Shown: positions 1 to 7,114 of the stretch, one piece after another
Layout: each line of letters opens with the position of its first letter
Numbering within the stretch: the first letter of the stretch is position 1
Assembly (NCBI GenBank): GCA_902767465.1
Contig: CACXHM010000151.1
Span: 1-14,172 of the forward strand
Direction of reading: 5' to 3'
DNA length: 14,172 nt
Origin: an uncultured Bacteroidia bacterium
GTDB taxonomy: Bacteria > Bacteroidota > Bacteroidia > Bacteroidales > UBA932
Translations under genes and position numbers: made by a program
The notes under the pieces: generated by a model
What the model was told of the DNA's origin: nothing
The model's database searches: none
The model's input: only the letters and a program-made list of their open reading frames with translations

Positions 1-258
1 ATGCAAAACCTGCCGACCATCCTTGAAAAAGGTCAAAATCCTGGAAGGTCCCGTCAAAAACGCAGTGACCATCCTTAAAAAGCCCTTGAAATAAGGAAGG
101 TCCCCATGCAAACCTGCTGACCATCCTTAAAAGAGGCCAAAACCCTGGAAGGTCCCGTCAAAAACGCCGCGACCATCCTTAAAAAGTCCTTGAAATAAGG
201 AAGGTCCACGTCAAAACCCCGTGACCTTCCTCGAAAACAGGTCGAAAAAAGCCATAGC
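1..258. repeat. Tandem array of inverted-repeat units, 52-bp period
   Basis: Four complete 36-bp units lie at 15-50, 67-102, 119-154 and 171-206, each separated by exactly 16 bp. A fifth, decayed unit starts at 223. Every complete unit begins GACCATCCTT and ends GGAAGGTC, so its ends are inverted repeats with one mismatch and could pair as a hairpin. The interiors are of two kinds that alternate: units 1 and 3 share 32 of 36 bases (all four differences are transitions), and units 2 and 4 share 35 of 36. The linkers alternate too: 51-66 and 155-170 agree at 14 of 16 positions, and bases 1-14 resemble 105-118. The true higher-order period is therefore 104 bp, and the array continues beyond the left edge. 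The function is unknown. It could be an extragenic repeat family, a protein-binding array or a small-RNA source. Confidence 0.85.
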
Positions 259-292
259 CTGACCGTAATCATGCCACAAGCAAGCCATAGCC
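249..292. repeat. Short direct repeat in the gene-free left flank
   Basis: The 11-mer AAGCCATAGCC occurs at 249-259 and again at 282-292, an offset of 33 bp. It sits between the decayed end of the 52-bp array and the hairpins at 334-381. Nothing else in this stretch looks like a gene. It may be a remnant of the same repeat expansion or coincidence. Confidence 0.45.
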
Positions 293-333
293 GCGCCGAA
301 ACTATACCGAAACCGGTCCTGACACAACCATAC

Positions 334-360
334 GCCTGGCAGAAAAGCAATCTGCCAGGC
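334..360. other. Perfect 9-bp hairpin, function unknown
   Basis: GCCTGGCAG at 334-342 is exactly complementary to CTGCCAGGC at 352-360, with a 9-base loop. Neither strand has a T-run right after the stem, so it is not a classical intrinsic terminator. It lies just downstream of the minus-strand gene at 380-3373, directly after a short hairpin with a T-run. It could back up termination or protect the 3' end of the message. Confidence 0.55.
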
Positions 361-363
361 TCG

Positions 364-381
364 AAAAAGGACTGCCGTCCT
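364..381 (-). terminator. Candidate intrinsic terminator of the peptidase-barrel gene
   Basis: Read on the minus strand, AGGAC pairs with GTCCT across a GGCA loop (381-368) and is followed by TTTT (367-364). The stem begins inside the TAG stop codon (382-380) of the upstream gene. With only 5 bp and 4 T it is weak alone, but the strong hairpin at 334-360 follows at once. Confidence 0.4.
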
Positions 382-3373
382 AGAATGACATGCTGAAAAC
401 GACTTCGAAGCCGGAGCGGACACGCCCCGCGGCACGCTGTCCCAAGGAGTCAAGCAACGACTGGGAAGCTGAGGCGAAACCGGAAAGCGACGGGTCGTGG
501 ACGCAGTATGTATATTTCACGCCGATGCGGAAGTCATACGGCAACCACAGAAAATTAGAAAGCCTGGCGCGAAGCGTTGCGGAGACAAAAGCTTCGGAGA
601 CGCTCTCCGAATAGCCCGAAGTCAGCGAACGAACTTCACTTAAACTCCCTTCTGCATGCAGGAGTCCTTCGAAATTCCTGATATATGCAACCGGCGCAAG
701 GAAACTCCAGTCCACCGGGGCGAACGGAAATATGTAGTCTGCGCTGGCGTTGAATTCCGTAGTCTGTGTCCAATGTCCCCCGTGGCTCTGTTTTGCCCCT
801 GCCTGCAAACGCAGCCCGTGCGTCCGCATAAGGCCCGGGAGATATGCGTACGAGTTTACATAATAGATTCCCGGACGGGTGTGGCGCTGTGCCCAGGTTT
901 CGCTTATTCCGAGTTCCAGACCTGCGCCCCACCGCGGGAACAGGCAGGAAGGCGGAATACTCTGAACCGCATATGCCCTGAGGCTGGCTTTGCTGATAAA
1001 CAGTCCGGTGCTTGTCCACTGAACGACACTTCCGCTATCAATTTGCAGGTCTGCGTACCAGTCATTAGAAAAAGAGTTGTACACACCGGCAATGACACCC
1101 CTGTTCCATCCGCTTCCGGAAAAGTCGAGCGGAAGCGAAATGTTGCCGGAAACAAAGATAGACGGGGTCTCCAGTTTTTCCCCTACGGGAACGTAGGACA
1201 AGGATTTACCATCTTTTATTTTTTTGAACCACCAGTAATGCGCCTGCCGGTCGTTTATGTCGGTGCGCAGTTCTATGATCGGTCCCAGTCCGGTCCACAC
1301 GTACTGGGCATGAAAGGAGGGACGGAAATAATTTGTAACGTTTGTTACAGGTTCGGCATTTCCCAAAGTATCCACGGGCGAAATCAGGCTCACGCCTATC
1401 GTTCCATACGAGGTGCCGAATTCGTTCTGTATCAAAAGGACCGCTCCAAGGTTGACTTCGTTCTCGACCGTCTCCATGGTCAAGTGCTCGACGGGATTAT
1501 AGTTTATGTATAAAGGCGCCCAGGAATGTGGCCTGAGATGCCCGAAAAGGCTCTTTCGGTATTTTTCGGCTTCCCCTTCAAATTTCCAGTCCCCCTGAGA
1601 AAGCGACCCCTCCTGCGAACTCAACTGCTCAGCAACGGCGGAAGGAAAACCGTTGAAAGCTACAGGTTTTGCGAGCAGAGAATCTGCTCCGAAGTGACGG
1701 ATGACGCGTCCGTCCGTCGTGGGTGCGGAGTACCAGAGAGAACCATCCGGGCCAAAAGCGAATTCCTTTGCTCCGTAACGTGTAGAGGTCCTTTGCAGAA
1801 GATGCCCCGATGCAGGGTCGAGGGAGTGCAGTTCATTCACACCGCTGCGGTCGGAGGTGAACCAGATGAGGCCGTTCCGGCCGAACAGGCGGTTGATCTT
1901 TGAATGTGCGGGGGTGAGTACCGGAGCCCAGTCCCGAACTCTCCAGATGCCGAAACCTTCAGAGCATATTCCGCTGACATACAGGTCGCTGCCAACCCAT
2001 GCAGACTCCACCGGCTGAAGTCCGGCAGGGGACTTAAATACCTTAAGAATGTTGTTTTCGTGGCGACTGTCTATAAGATCTACAGACGCGGAACCATCTT
2101 CGTAATACCTGACTGCAGCCAGGACATCCTGGTCGGGAGAATGAACCGGGTTGAACCAGCGTCCTTCCTTGATCAGCGTGCGCTTCTTTCCGGTGCTGTC
2201 GCGATAGCAGATGGGAGACCATGACAGCATTTCGAACACTTTGGAAGGGCGGTATTCGCTCCAGTAGATCCGTTTCCCGGAAGGGTCGGCCGACAGTCTT
2301 GATGTCGTTCCGGAAAAAACGGACAGATGTGCAGGCTTGCCGTCTTCTCCGATGCTCACGAGTTCAGTGCTGCGGTCGAGCCCGGCATGGAGTGCCAGTA
2401 GTTTCCCATCCGCGAAGGTAAGGCTGCGGTAACTGTCGTACAGGCGAGCCTTCGGAGTAAAATCCTTTCCCTCAACAAACGGTGCCCGCAGGCTGTCGGA
2501 CGCTGCCCAGTCTGCGGCGAAATAGTCTTGAACCTCTCCGAAGGCATCTTTCAGCCGCAGGCCGCCGCTGCTCTCCAGAATGGTTTTCTGAAGATTGAAC
2601 AAGCGGAAGCCGTTGGTAGATAGCCGGTAATAATATCTGTTCATGAAGGCCGGGTCGTAGAGATTTCGCATTCCAGCAACCAGCGTGTACCCGGCGCGAT
2701 AATAGTCAGGAGTATATCTTTTTTGAGAGCCCCATCTCCACTGCCAGAAATCCCGCCGCTGACCCTCCGATAATGCCACGTGCCAATATTCCAAGAAATC
2801 GGCAGTCCGGCCGCGGCCGGAATTGCTCAGAGCCGTTTCAGCCACCACCGCGTCCCCTTCCAGCAAGGCGGGCCCGGGATAAACGCCGGACAAGGCTCCG
2901 GTCACATGCTCGCCAAAAAAAACTTCTGCTGTTCGGAAAAAACCATTGATCCTACCGATCTGCATCTGGGCCACATGGCGGTTTTCATGTATTGCGAGCT
3001 GCTCTATCCAGGGGGTGGATTCGGGATCGTATGCATCCGGAGTTGTGTAAAGTTCCATTCGCCGGGGCGCCCAGGTAACGAATCCGTTGGACACGGCGGA
3101 ATGGGAGTGAAGCAGCACGGGCATGGGGAGTTTGTACAGTTCGTTCGGAGCCAATCCGATGCTGCCTTTCAGGGCGAGCCTGTACTGTTCCAGAGATTTT
3201 GCGTATTCCCGTGCGAGAGAGTCTGCGTCTTGCGGGTAAACGACTCTGTAGTGCGTGGTTTCCAATGATTTCCATTGAACCCAGTGTGGGTCTGCACCCG
3301 AGGGAACGATTTGTGCTTTGGCCGACAGTGTGGCAAGAAACAGAAATGTGAAAACTACGCAACTCTTTCTCAT
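380..3373 (-). CDS. Secreted HExxH metallopeptidase-like protein with propeller and outer-membrane barrel
   Basis: The protein has 997 aa. Residues 1-20 are a signal peptide ending AKA, with Q21 as the probable new N-terminus. An HExxH motif (HENRH, 129-133) is followed by LLEGDAVVAE, where E172 is a good candidate for the third zinc ligand; this spacing is typical of gluzincin (MA clan) peptidases. Residues of about 310-590 contain repeats such as DPSGKRIYWSE and GPDGSLWYSAP, as in TolB/PD40-like beta-propellers. The last ~350 residues are rich in alternating aromatic strands and end FSMSF, the terminal Phe expected of BAM-assembled barrels. I infer an outer-membrane protein with a periplasmic or surface peptidase and propeller. 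The substrate is unknown. The ATG at 3373 is chosen because it is followed directly by the signal peptide. No Shine-Dalgarno is visible. The gene stands alone and is transcribed away from the Na/Pi transporter gene. Confidence 0.85.
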   Translation of the reverse strand: MRKSCVVFTFLFLATLSAKAQIVPSGADPHWVQWKSLETTHYRVVYPQDADSLAREYAKSLEQYRLALKGSIGLAPNELYKLPMPVLLHSHSAVSNGFVTWAPRRMELYTTPDAYDPESTPWIEQLAIHENRHVAQMQIGRINGFFRTAEVFFGEHVTGALSGVYPGPALLEGDAVVAETALSNSGRGRTADFLEYWHVALSEGQRRDFWQWRWGSQKRYTPDYYRAGYTLVAGMRNLYDPAFMNRYYYRLSTNGFRLFNLQKTILESSGGLRLKDAFGEVQDYFAADWAASDSLRAPFVEGKDFTPKARLYDSYRSLTFADGKLLALHAGLDRSTELVSIGEDGKPAHLSVFSGTTSRLSADPSGKRIYWSEYRPSKVFEMLSWSPICYRDSTGKKRTLIKEGRWFNPVHSPDQDVLAAVRYYEDGSASVDLIDSRHENNILKVFKSPAGLQPVESAWVGSDLYVSGICSEGFGIWRVRDWAPVLTPAHSKINRLFGRNGLIWFTSDRSGVNELHSLDPASGHLLQRTSTRYGAKEFAFGPDGSLWYSAPTTDGRVIRHFGADSLLAKPVAFNGFPSAVAEQLSSQEGSLSQGDWKFEGEAEKYRKSLFGHLRPHSWAPLYINYNPVEHLTMETVENEVNLGAVLLIQNEFGTSYGTIGVSLISPVDTLGNAEPVTNVTNYFRPSFHAQYVWTGLGPIIELRTDINDRQAHYWWFKKIKDGKSLSYVPVGEKLETPSIFVSGNISLPLDFSGSGWNRGVIAGVYNSFSNDWYADLQIDSGSVVQWTSTGLFISKASLRAYAVQSIPPSCLFPRWGAGLELGISETWAQRHTRPGIYYVNSYAYLPGLMRTHGLRLQAGAKQSHGGHWTQTTEFNASADYIFPFAPVDWSFLAPVAYIRNFEGLLHAEGSLSEVRSLTSGYSESVSEAFVSATLRARLSNFLWLPYDFRIGVKYTYCVHDPSLSGFASASQSLLDSLGQRAAGRVRSGFEVVFSMSF

Positions 3374-3380
3374 GATGCTG

Positions 3381-3388
3381 CAAATCTA
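3381..3388 (-). promoter_or_regulatory. -7 box TAGATTTG ahead of the peptidase-barrel gene
   Basis: On the minus strand this is an exact match to the Bacteroidota TAnnTTTG -7 consensus. It ends only 7 nt before the ATG at 3373, so transcription would start at or almost at the start codon. No good TTTG -33 element is seen about 20 bp upstream, where the sequence is AT-rich. Confidence 0.45.
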
Positions 3389-3389
3389 A

Positions 3390-3397
3390 TTATTTTG
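3390..3397 (+). promoter_or_regulatory. Weak -7 box for the Na/Pi transporter gene
   Basis: TTATTTTG matches TAnnTTTG at all but one fixed position and would give a leader of about 30 nt before the ATG at 3434. It lies in the 60-bp divergent intergenic region, next to the minus-strand box at 3381-3388. The -33 element is not recognisable. Confidence 0.3.
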
Positions 3398-3433
3398 TTT
3401 AAATTTAACAGATTTTTCGCATTTAGACAATTT

Positions 3434-5176
3434 ATGAGTCTGTTTCTACGAATCCTGACCCTGCTCGGCTCTCTCGGAATGTTCCTTTACGGAATGTCGC
3501 TCATGAGCGGAGGTCTTCAGAAAATGGCCGGTGACCGTTTGCGCACCTTTATGGCCAAAATGACGTCCAATACGTTCAAGTGTCTTCTCACCGGAATCAC
3601 GGTTACCGCGCTGGTACAGTCTTCCACCGCAACAACCCTGATGCTGGTGAGTTTTGTAAATGCGGGTCTGCTGTCGCTGGCGACGGCCGTGGCCGTCATC
3701 ATGGGCGCCAACATAGGCACCACTGTCACAGCCTGGATCTTCGCCCTTTCCTTCGGCGGATCCTCATTCAGCCTCGGCGCCATTGCCGTTCCGCTGATGT
3801 TCTTCGCTTTCATCCTGACATCTGCGAACAAAAAGAAATACAACAACTTCGGAGAGTTCCTGATGGGGTTCGCCCTGCTTTTTCTGGGGCTTACTACGCT
3901 GCGCGAAAATTCCACGGTGCTTCTCGACAATGAAGGGGTCCGTCAGTTCCTCGGCACCCTGACCAACTGGAAGGCTCTGAGCATACTCCTCTTTATGGTA
4001 ACAGGAGCCTGTATGACCCTGATGCTGCAAAGTTCGGCCGCAACGATGGCCATTACAATGGTCTTGGTCGCCAACGGTTACATACCCTTTGAAATGGCGG
4101 CTGCAATGGTGTTGGGAGAAAACATAGGAACCACCATCACATCTAACATAGCGGCTTCCGTGGCTAATGTGTCGGCAAAGCGAACTGCACGTGCCCATCT
4201 GCTGTTCAACGTATTCGGAGTGTTCTGGGTATGCTGTCTCTTCCACCCCTTCCTTGGGTTGCTGGGCAACATTGTCGAACTTTTCGGTTTCCCCAATCCG
4301 GCCACGACTGATTTCTCTTCGGCCGACAGTGTTACCCGCAACGCCCTGATTGCATCGCTTCCCTATAGCGTGGCAACCCTGCATACTCTCTTTAATATTA
4401 TTAACACCTGCATTCTTGTCTGGTTTATTCCCGTCATAGTAAAGATTGTCACATGGATGGTTCCTTCGCACAAGGGAGAAGATGAGGTGTTCAGGCTCAA
4501 ATATATCAGTGCCGGTACCCTTGGGACTGCCGATATGGCCCTGAGTTCCGTCAAGATGGAACTTGTCAGGTATGGAGATATCTGCCACAGGGATCTCGCA
4601 TACATCCGCGAAGCCGTGAATGCCAAAACAGCGGAAGAGTTCGAGACAGCGAACGAGAAACTTATCAAGTACGAAGAGATTACCGACCATATGGAGCATG
4701 AGATTGCGGCCTACCTCAACGAGGCAACCAGAAACGAAATGTCGCATGAAGGCGTCATCCGCATCCGCAGCTTCTATCGTATTATTGGAGAAATGGAGTC
4801 CTTGGGCGACAGTGGCGAAGGTATAGGAAAAATACTCTCCCGCGCATGGGCTCATGGCCAAAAGTTTACCGAAGACATGGTCCGGAAACTCGGCACGCTT
4901 ATGGACCGTGTGGATGAGGCGTATGCCGCCATGCACTACAATCTCGAAACACCGCTTGTACAACTGCAGGATATCGTAAATGCCAATGAAGCCGAGGAAC
5001 GGATCAATGCCTGCCGCGACAGATTGCGCGAAGAGCATCTGGCAAATGTGGAGAAGGCAAGTTACCCTTACGAGACGGGAGCCTTCTACATGGATGTGGT
5101 GAATTCCCTCGAGAAGATGGGCGATTTTATCATTAATATTTCAGAAGCTCAGATAAGTGCAAAGCCGGGTAAATAA
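3434..5176 (+). CDS. Na/Pi cotransporter family protein with PhoU-like C-terminal domain
   Basis: This 580-aa inner-membrane protein is predicted to move phosphate coupled to sodium. The two inverted repeats of the family are clear: LVQSSTATT (QSS at 62-64) followed by GANIGTT (91-97), and LQSSAATM (QSS at 199-201) followed by GENIGTT (228-234). Hydrophobic segments fill roughly residues 1-350. From about 355 to 575 the chain is charged and helical, as in the PhoU-like domain found on NptA/YjbB-type proteins of this length. The frame is open further upstream to 3275, but that stretch crosses the divergent promoter region and the start of the neighbouring gene. The ATG at 3434, giving MSLFLRILTLLGSLGMFLYG, fits the family's N-terminus. 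The gene overlaps the downstream lipoprotein gene by 20 bp, so the two are probably cotranscribed. The transported ion is inferred from the family only. Confidence 0.92.
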   Translation: MSLFLRILTLLGSLGMFLYGMSLMSGGLQKMAGDRLRTFMAKMTSNTFKCLLTGITVTALVQSSTATTLMLVSFVNAGLLSLATAVAVIMGANIGTTVTAWIFALSFGGSSFSLGAIAVPLMFFAFILTSANKKKYNNFGEFLMGFALLFLGLTTLRENSTVLLDNEGVRQFLGTLTNWKALSILLFMVTGACMTLMLQSSAATMAITMVLVANGYIPFEMAAAMVLGENIGTTITSNIAASVANVSAKRTARAHLLFNVFGVFWVCCLFHPFLGLLGNIVELFGFPNPATTDFSSADSVTRNALIASLPYSVATLHTLFNIINTCILVWFIPVIVKIVTWMVPSHKGEDEVFRLKYISAGTLGTADMALSSVKMELVRYGDICHRDLAYIREAVNAKTAEEFETANEKLIKYEEITDHMEHEIAAYLNEATRNEMSHEGVIRIRSFYRIIGEMESLGDSGEGIGKILSRAWAHGQKFTEDMVRKLGTLMDRVDEAYAAMHYNLETPLVQLQDIVNANEAEERINACRDRLREEHLANVEKASYPYETGAFYMDVVNSLEKMGDFIINISEAQISAKPGK

Positions 5177-6137
5177 GATTCTGTCAGCCTTGACGGTTAT
5201 TCTGGTCGTGTGTTGCACGGGCAGGAAGAAGAACGTGCCGACGGCTCAGCCGGACAGGGCATTTCCGACCGTAAATATTCCGGGAGCCTACATTGATCCT
5301 GAAGAAAGGGCCGCTTATGCTGCAGCACATTATTGGGACGGCTTCTTCAAGGGAGATGGCCCGACTGATTCAGCCAGGGTGCTGGGAGTTCCCAAGGCGG
5401 AGGTGGAGCAGGCGTTGTCAAACTATCTCGCCATTCTTTCTTCCCTGCCGTTGAAGGATGCGCAGAAGGATATGTCGTTCCTCTTTGACGAAATCGCAGC
5501 AAAACAGGAAGCGGACACCTCTTCAAGGGTGTATCTTGCTTTGACGGACATGGTCTCCAGTTATCTCAACGACCCCAATTCCCCGCTTCGGGATGAAGAC
5601 CTGTATTTGCCTTTTGTGCAGAAAATGGCCGCTTCGCCCCTTACCCGCGACGATATGCGCACGGCTTTTGAGTACGAGGCGCGGATGTGCGCCATGAATC
5701 CCAGGGGAAGCGTCGCTCCGGATTTCCTGATAACCACATGCAACGGGACATCCATCCGCATGCACTCGGTAAAGGCTGATTATTCCATACTCTTTTTCAG
5801 CAATCCCGGCTGCCACGCATGCAGGGAAATCATAGAGGCCCTGCAAGGTGACGAACTCGTGCAGCAGATGATTGCAGAGGGCCGCCTGCTGGTGCTGAAT
5901 GTCTATATTGATGAAGATCTCAAGGCGTGGCGCGATTATATGCCCATATATCCGGATACCTGGCTCAACGGATACGATCCCATCCATGTCATACGCAATG
6001 ATGAACTCTATTGCGTGCGTGCCATTCCGTCGCTGTATCTGTTGGATTCCGGCAAGCGCATCCTTCTCAAAGATGCTCCGGTGGAGAAAATCCAGCAGGC
6101 TCTCGCAGTATCACAGACTGCTGAAGTAAACCCCTAA
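5157..6137 (+). CDS. Thioredoxin-fold lipoprotein, DUF5106-like
   Basis: The protein has 326 aa. It begins with a GTG that lies inside the end of the Na/Pi transporter gene, and no ATG occurs in a suitable place. Residues 1-20 form a short basic and hydrophobic leader ending VVCC, a non-ideal lipobox. The middle (about 45-180) is helical and resembles the DUF5106 region often found before thioredoxin domains in Bacteroidales. The C-terminal part holds the thioredoxin features: APDF (187-190), FFSNPGCHAC with CHAC at 219-222 as the redox pair, and the cis-proline in RAIPSLYLLD (P291). It should act as a membrane-anchored periplasmic thiol-disulfide protein. The partner is unknown, and cotranscription with a phosphate transporter does not explain it. 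Its 3' end overlaps the convergent DUF4249 gene by 27 bp. Confidence 0.8.
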   Translation: MQSRVNKILSALTVILVVCCTGRKKNVPTAQPDRAFPTVNIPGAYIDPEERAAYAAAHYWDGFFKGDGPTDSARVLGVPKAEVEQALSNYLAILSSLPLKDAQKDMSFLFDEIAAKQEADTSSRVYLALTDMVSSYLNDPNSPLRDEDLYLPFVQKMAASPLTRDDMRTAFEYEARMCAMNPRGSVAPDFLITTCNGTSIRMHSVKADYSILFFSNPGCHACREIIEALQGDELVQQMIAEGRLLVLNVYIDEDLKAWRDYMPIYPDTWLNGYDPIHVIRNDELYCVRAIPSLYLLDSGKRILLKDAPVEKIQQALAVSQTAEVNP

Positions 6138-7109
6138 ATGGAACCGTTTCGACTTTGAACTGGAGACCCCGACGAAGCCGATGCCGCCTTCTACGTTGTC
6201 GGGAATCTGAACGTCTTCCAATGCAAGGTCGGTGCTGCCGCTCCTAAGCATCGAAAGGGCTTTCATGTAGTAGTAATACCGTTGCGACAGGCTCTGTACT
6301 TCAAGCAGGGCAGAGCATTCAATCTTTGCGAGAACCGCAGTTTCATGCATCATAAAGGCATGACTGAAACTGTCGGTTCGAACCATCGGGCGCAGAGTAA
6401 CTTCTGATTCATTGAACCTGCTGTCGTTGAATACTCCATACTCGTTTTTGTTGCCCATTTCAAAAATGCTGTCTTCGCCCCCTACATGTCCTTCATTCAG
6501 TATGACGTCATTGTCTGTTTTTATCCGGCATTGTATTTTGGAAGACGATGTTCCGATTTCATTGTTGTCGGCGTCATAATAAGTAATAGTACTATAATCA
6601 GACACTTTGATCCGATAGTAATTGTCTTCACGATCTGAATCCTTGATTCTGGTATCGAAGCGGAAATATTGCGTCGTGGCAGATTCTTCACGCACGGTTA
6701 CCCGCACTGTATCGGCCCATAAAAGTTCGGGCTCGGGCGGTACAACCTGTTCGTTCCATGCGCTGTACTTGTCATCGGCATCCACTTCGAGGCGTACGAC
6801 GTCTCCTGCTTTAAAAGATGCATTGAAAGTGAAAGACTTGCCAGCCGTCTCGCCAAATTCTTCAATCATTTCAAGTCTAGAAGTCCTTGCCACGACGGCC
6901 CCGTTCACGAAAAACCTCAATTCTGCTTTGTCGACCTGCCTCACGCTCCCGGTAGTACTGATTGCCACCTGCACCATATGAGAGGTCTCGTTAGCATCAA
7001 GATGAGCATTTACTATAAGTTCATCGCTCTTGTCAGCAGGCTTGTATTCCAGCGGATTCTCGCATGCGGCAAGTATCGCCAATATCAAAATAACACAAAT
7101 CCTTTTCAT
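6111..7109 (-). CDS. DUF4249-family outer-membrane-associated lipoprotein
   Basis: The protein has 332 aa. The leader MKRICVILILAILAAC has a classic lipobox (LAAC, C16), followed by ENPLEYK. The rest is beta-rich and resembles DUF4249 proteins of Bacteroidota: an N-terminal ELIVNAHLDANE segment, a beta-sandwich around residues 30-120 with RFFVNGAVVA and GDVVRLEVDA, then a region with RYYYYMKAL and a C-terminal GIGFVGVSSS segment. DUF4249 genes are commonly found next to TonB-dependent receptors. Here the gene starts 5 bp after the receptor's stop codon, so the two are surely one transcript. By analogy with SusD it may be a surface or periplasmic partner that helps load the receptor, but this is inference and no ligand can be read from the sequence. 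Confidence 0.88.
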   Translation of the reverse strand: MKRICVILILAILAACENPLEYKPADKSDELIVNAHLDANETSHMVQVAISTTGSVRQVDKAELRFFVNGAVVARTSRLEMIEEFGETAGKSFTFNASFKAGDVVRLEVDADDKYSAWNEQVVPPEPELLWADTVRVTVREESATTQYFRFDTRIKDSDREDNYYRIKVSDYSTITYYDADNNEIGTSSSKIQCRIKTDNDVILNEGHVGGEDSIFEMGNKNEYGVFNDSRFNESEVTLRPMVRTDSFSHAFMMHETAVLAKIECSALLEVQSLSQRYYYYMKALSMLRSGSTDLALEDVQIPDNVEGGIGFVGVSSSKSKRFHLGVYFSSL

Positions 7110-7114
7110 GTTCG

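Noticed and set aside
1..258. CRISPR array
   Set aside because: The spacing is regular, but the 36-bp units differ inside, the 16-bp linkers are too short and are themselves repeated, and no cas gene is present.
75..453. Small minus-strand proteins in the left flank
   Set aside because: The open frames run through the repeat array or the tail of the neighbouring gene, have no recognisable domain and mirror the repeats.
656..1513. 285-codon plus-strand frame
   Set aside because: It lies wholly antisense to the barrel part of the 380-3373 gene, which has a clear signal peptide, motif order and C-terminus.
3275..3433. N-terminal extension of the Na/Pi transporter
   Set aside because: It overlaps the divergent gene's start and the promoter region, and the family begins with the hydrophobic segment right after the ATG at 3434.
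3764..5038. 424-codon minus-strand frame
   Set aside because: It is antisense to the Na/Pi-PhoU gene, which has unmistakable paired QSS motifs; the antisense product looks like shadow coding.
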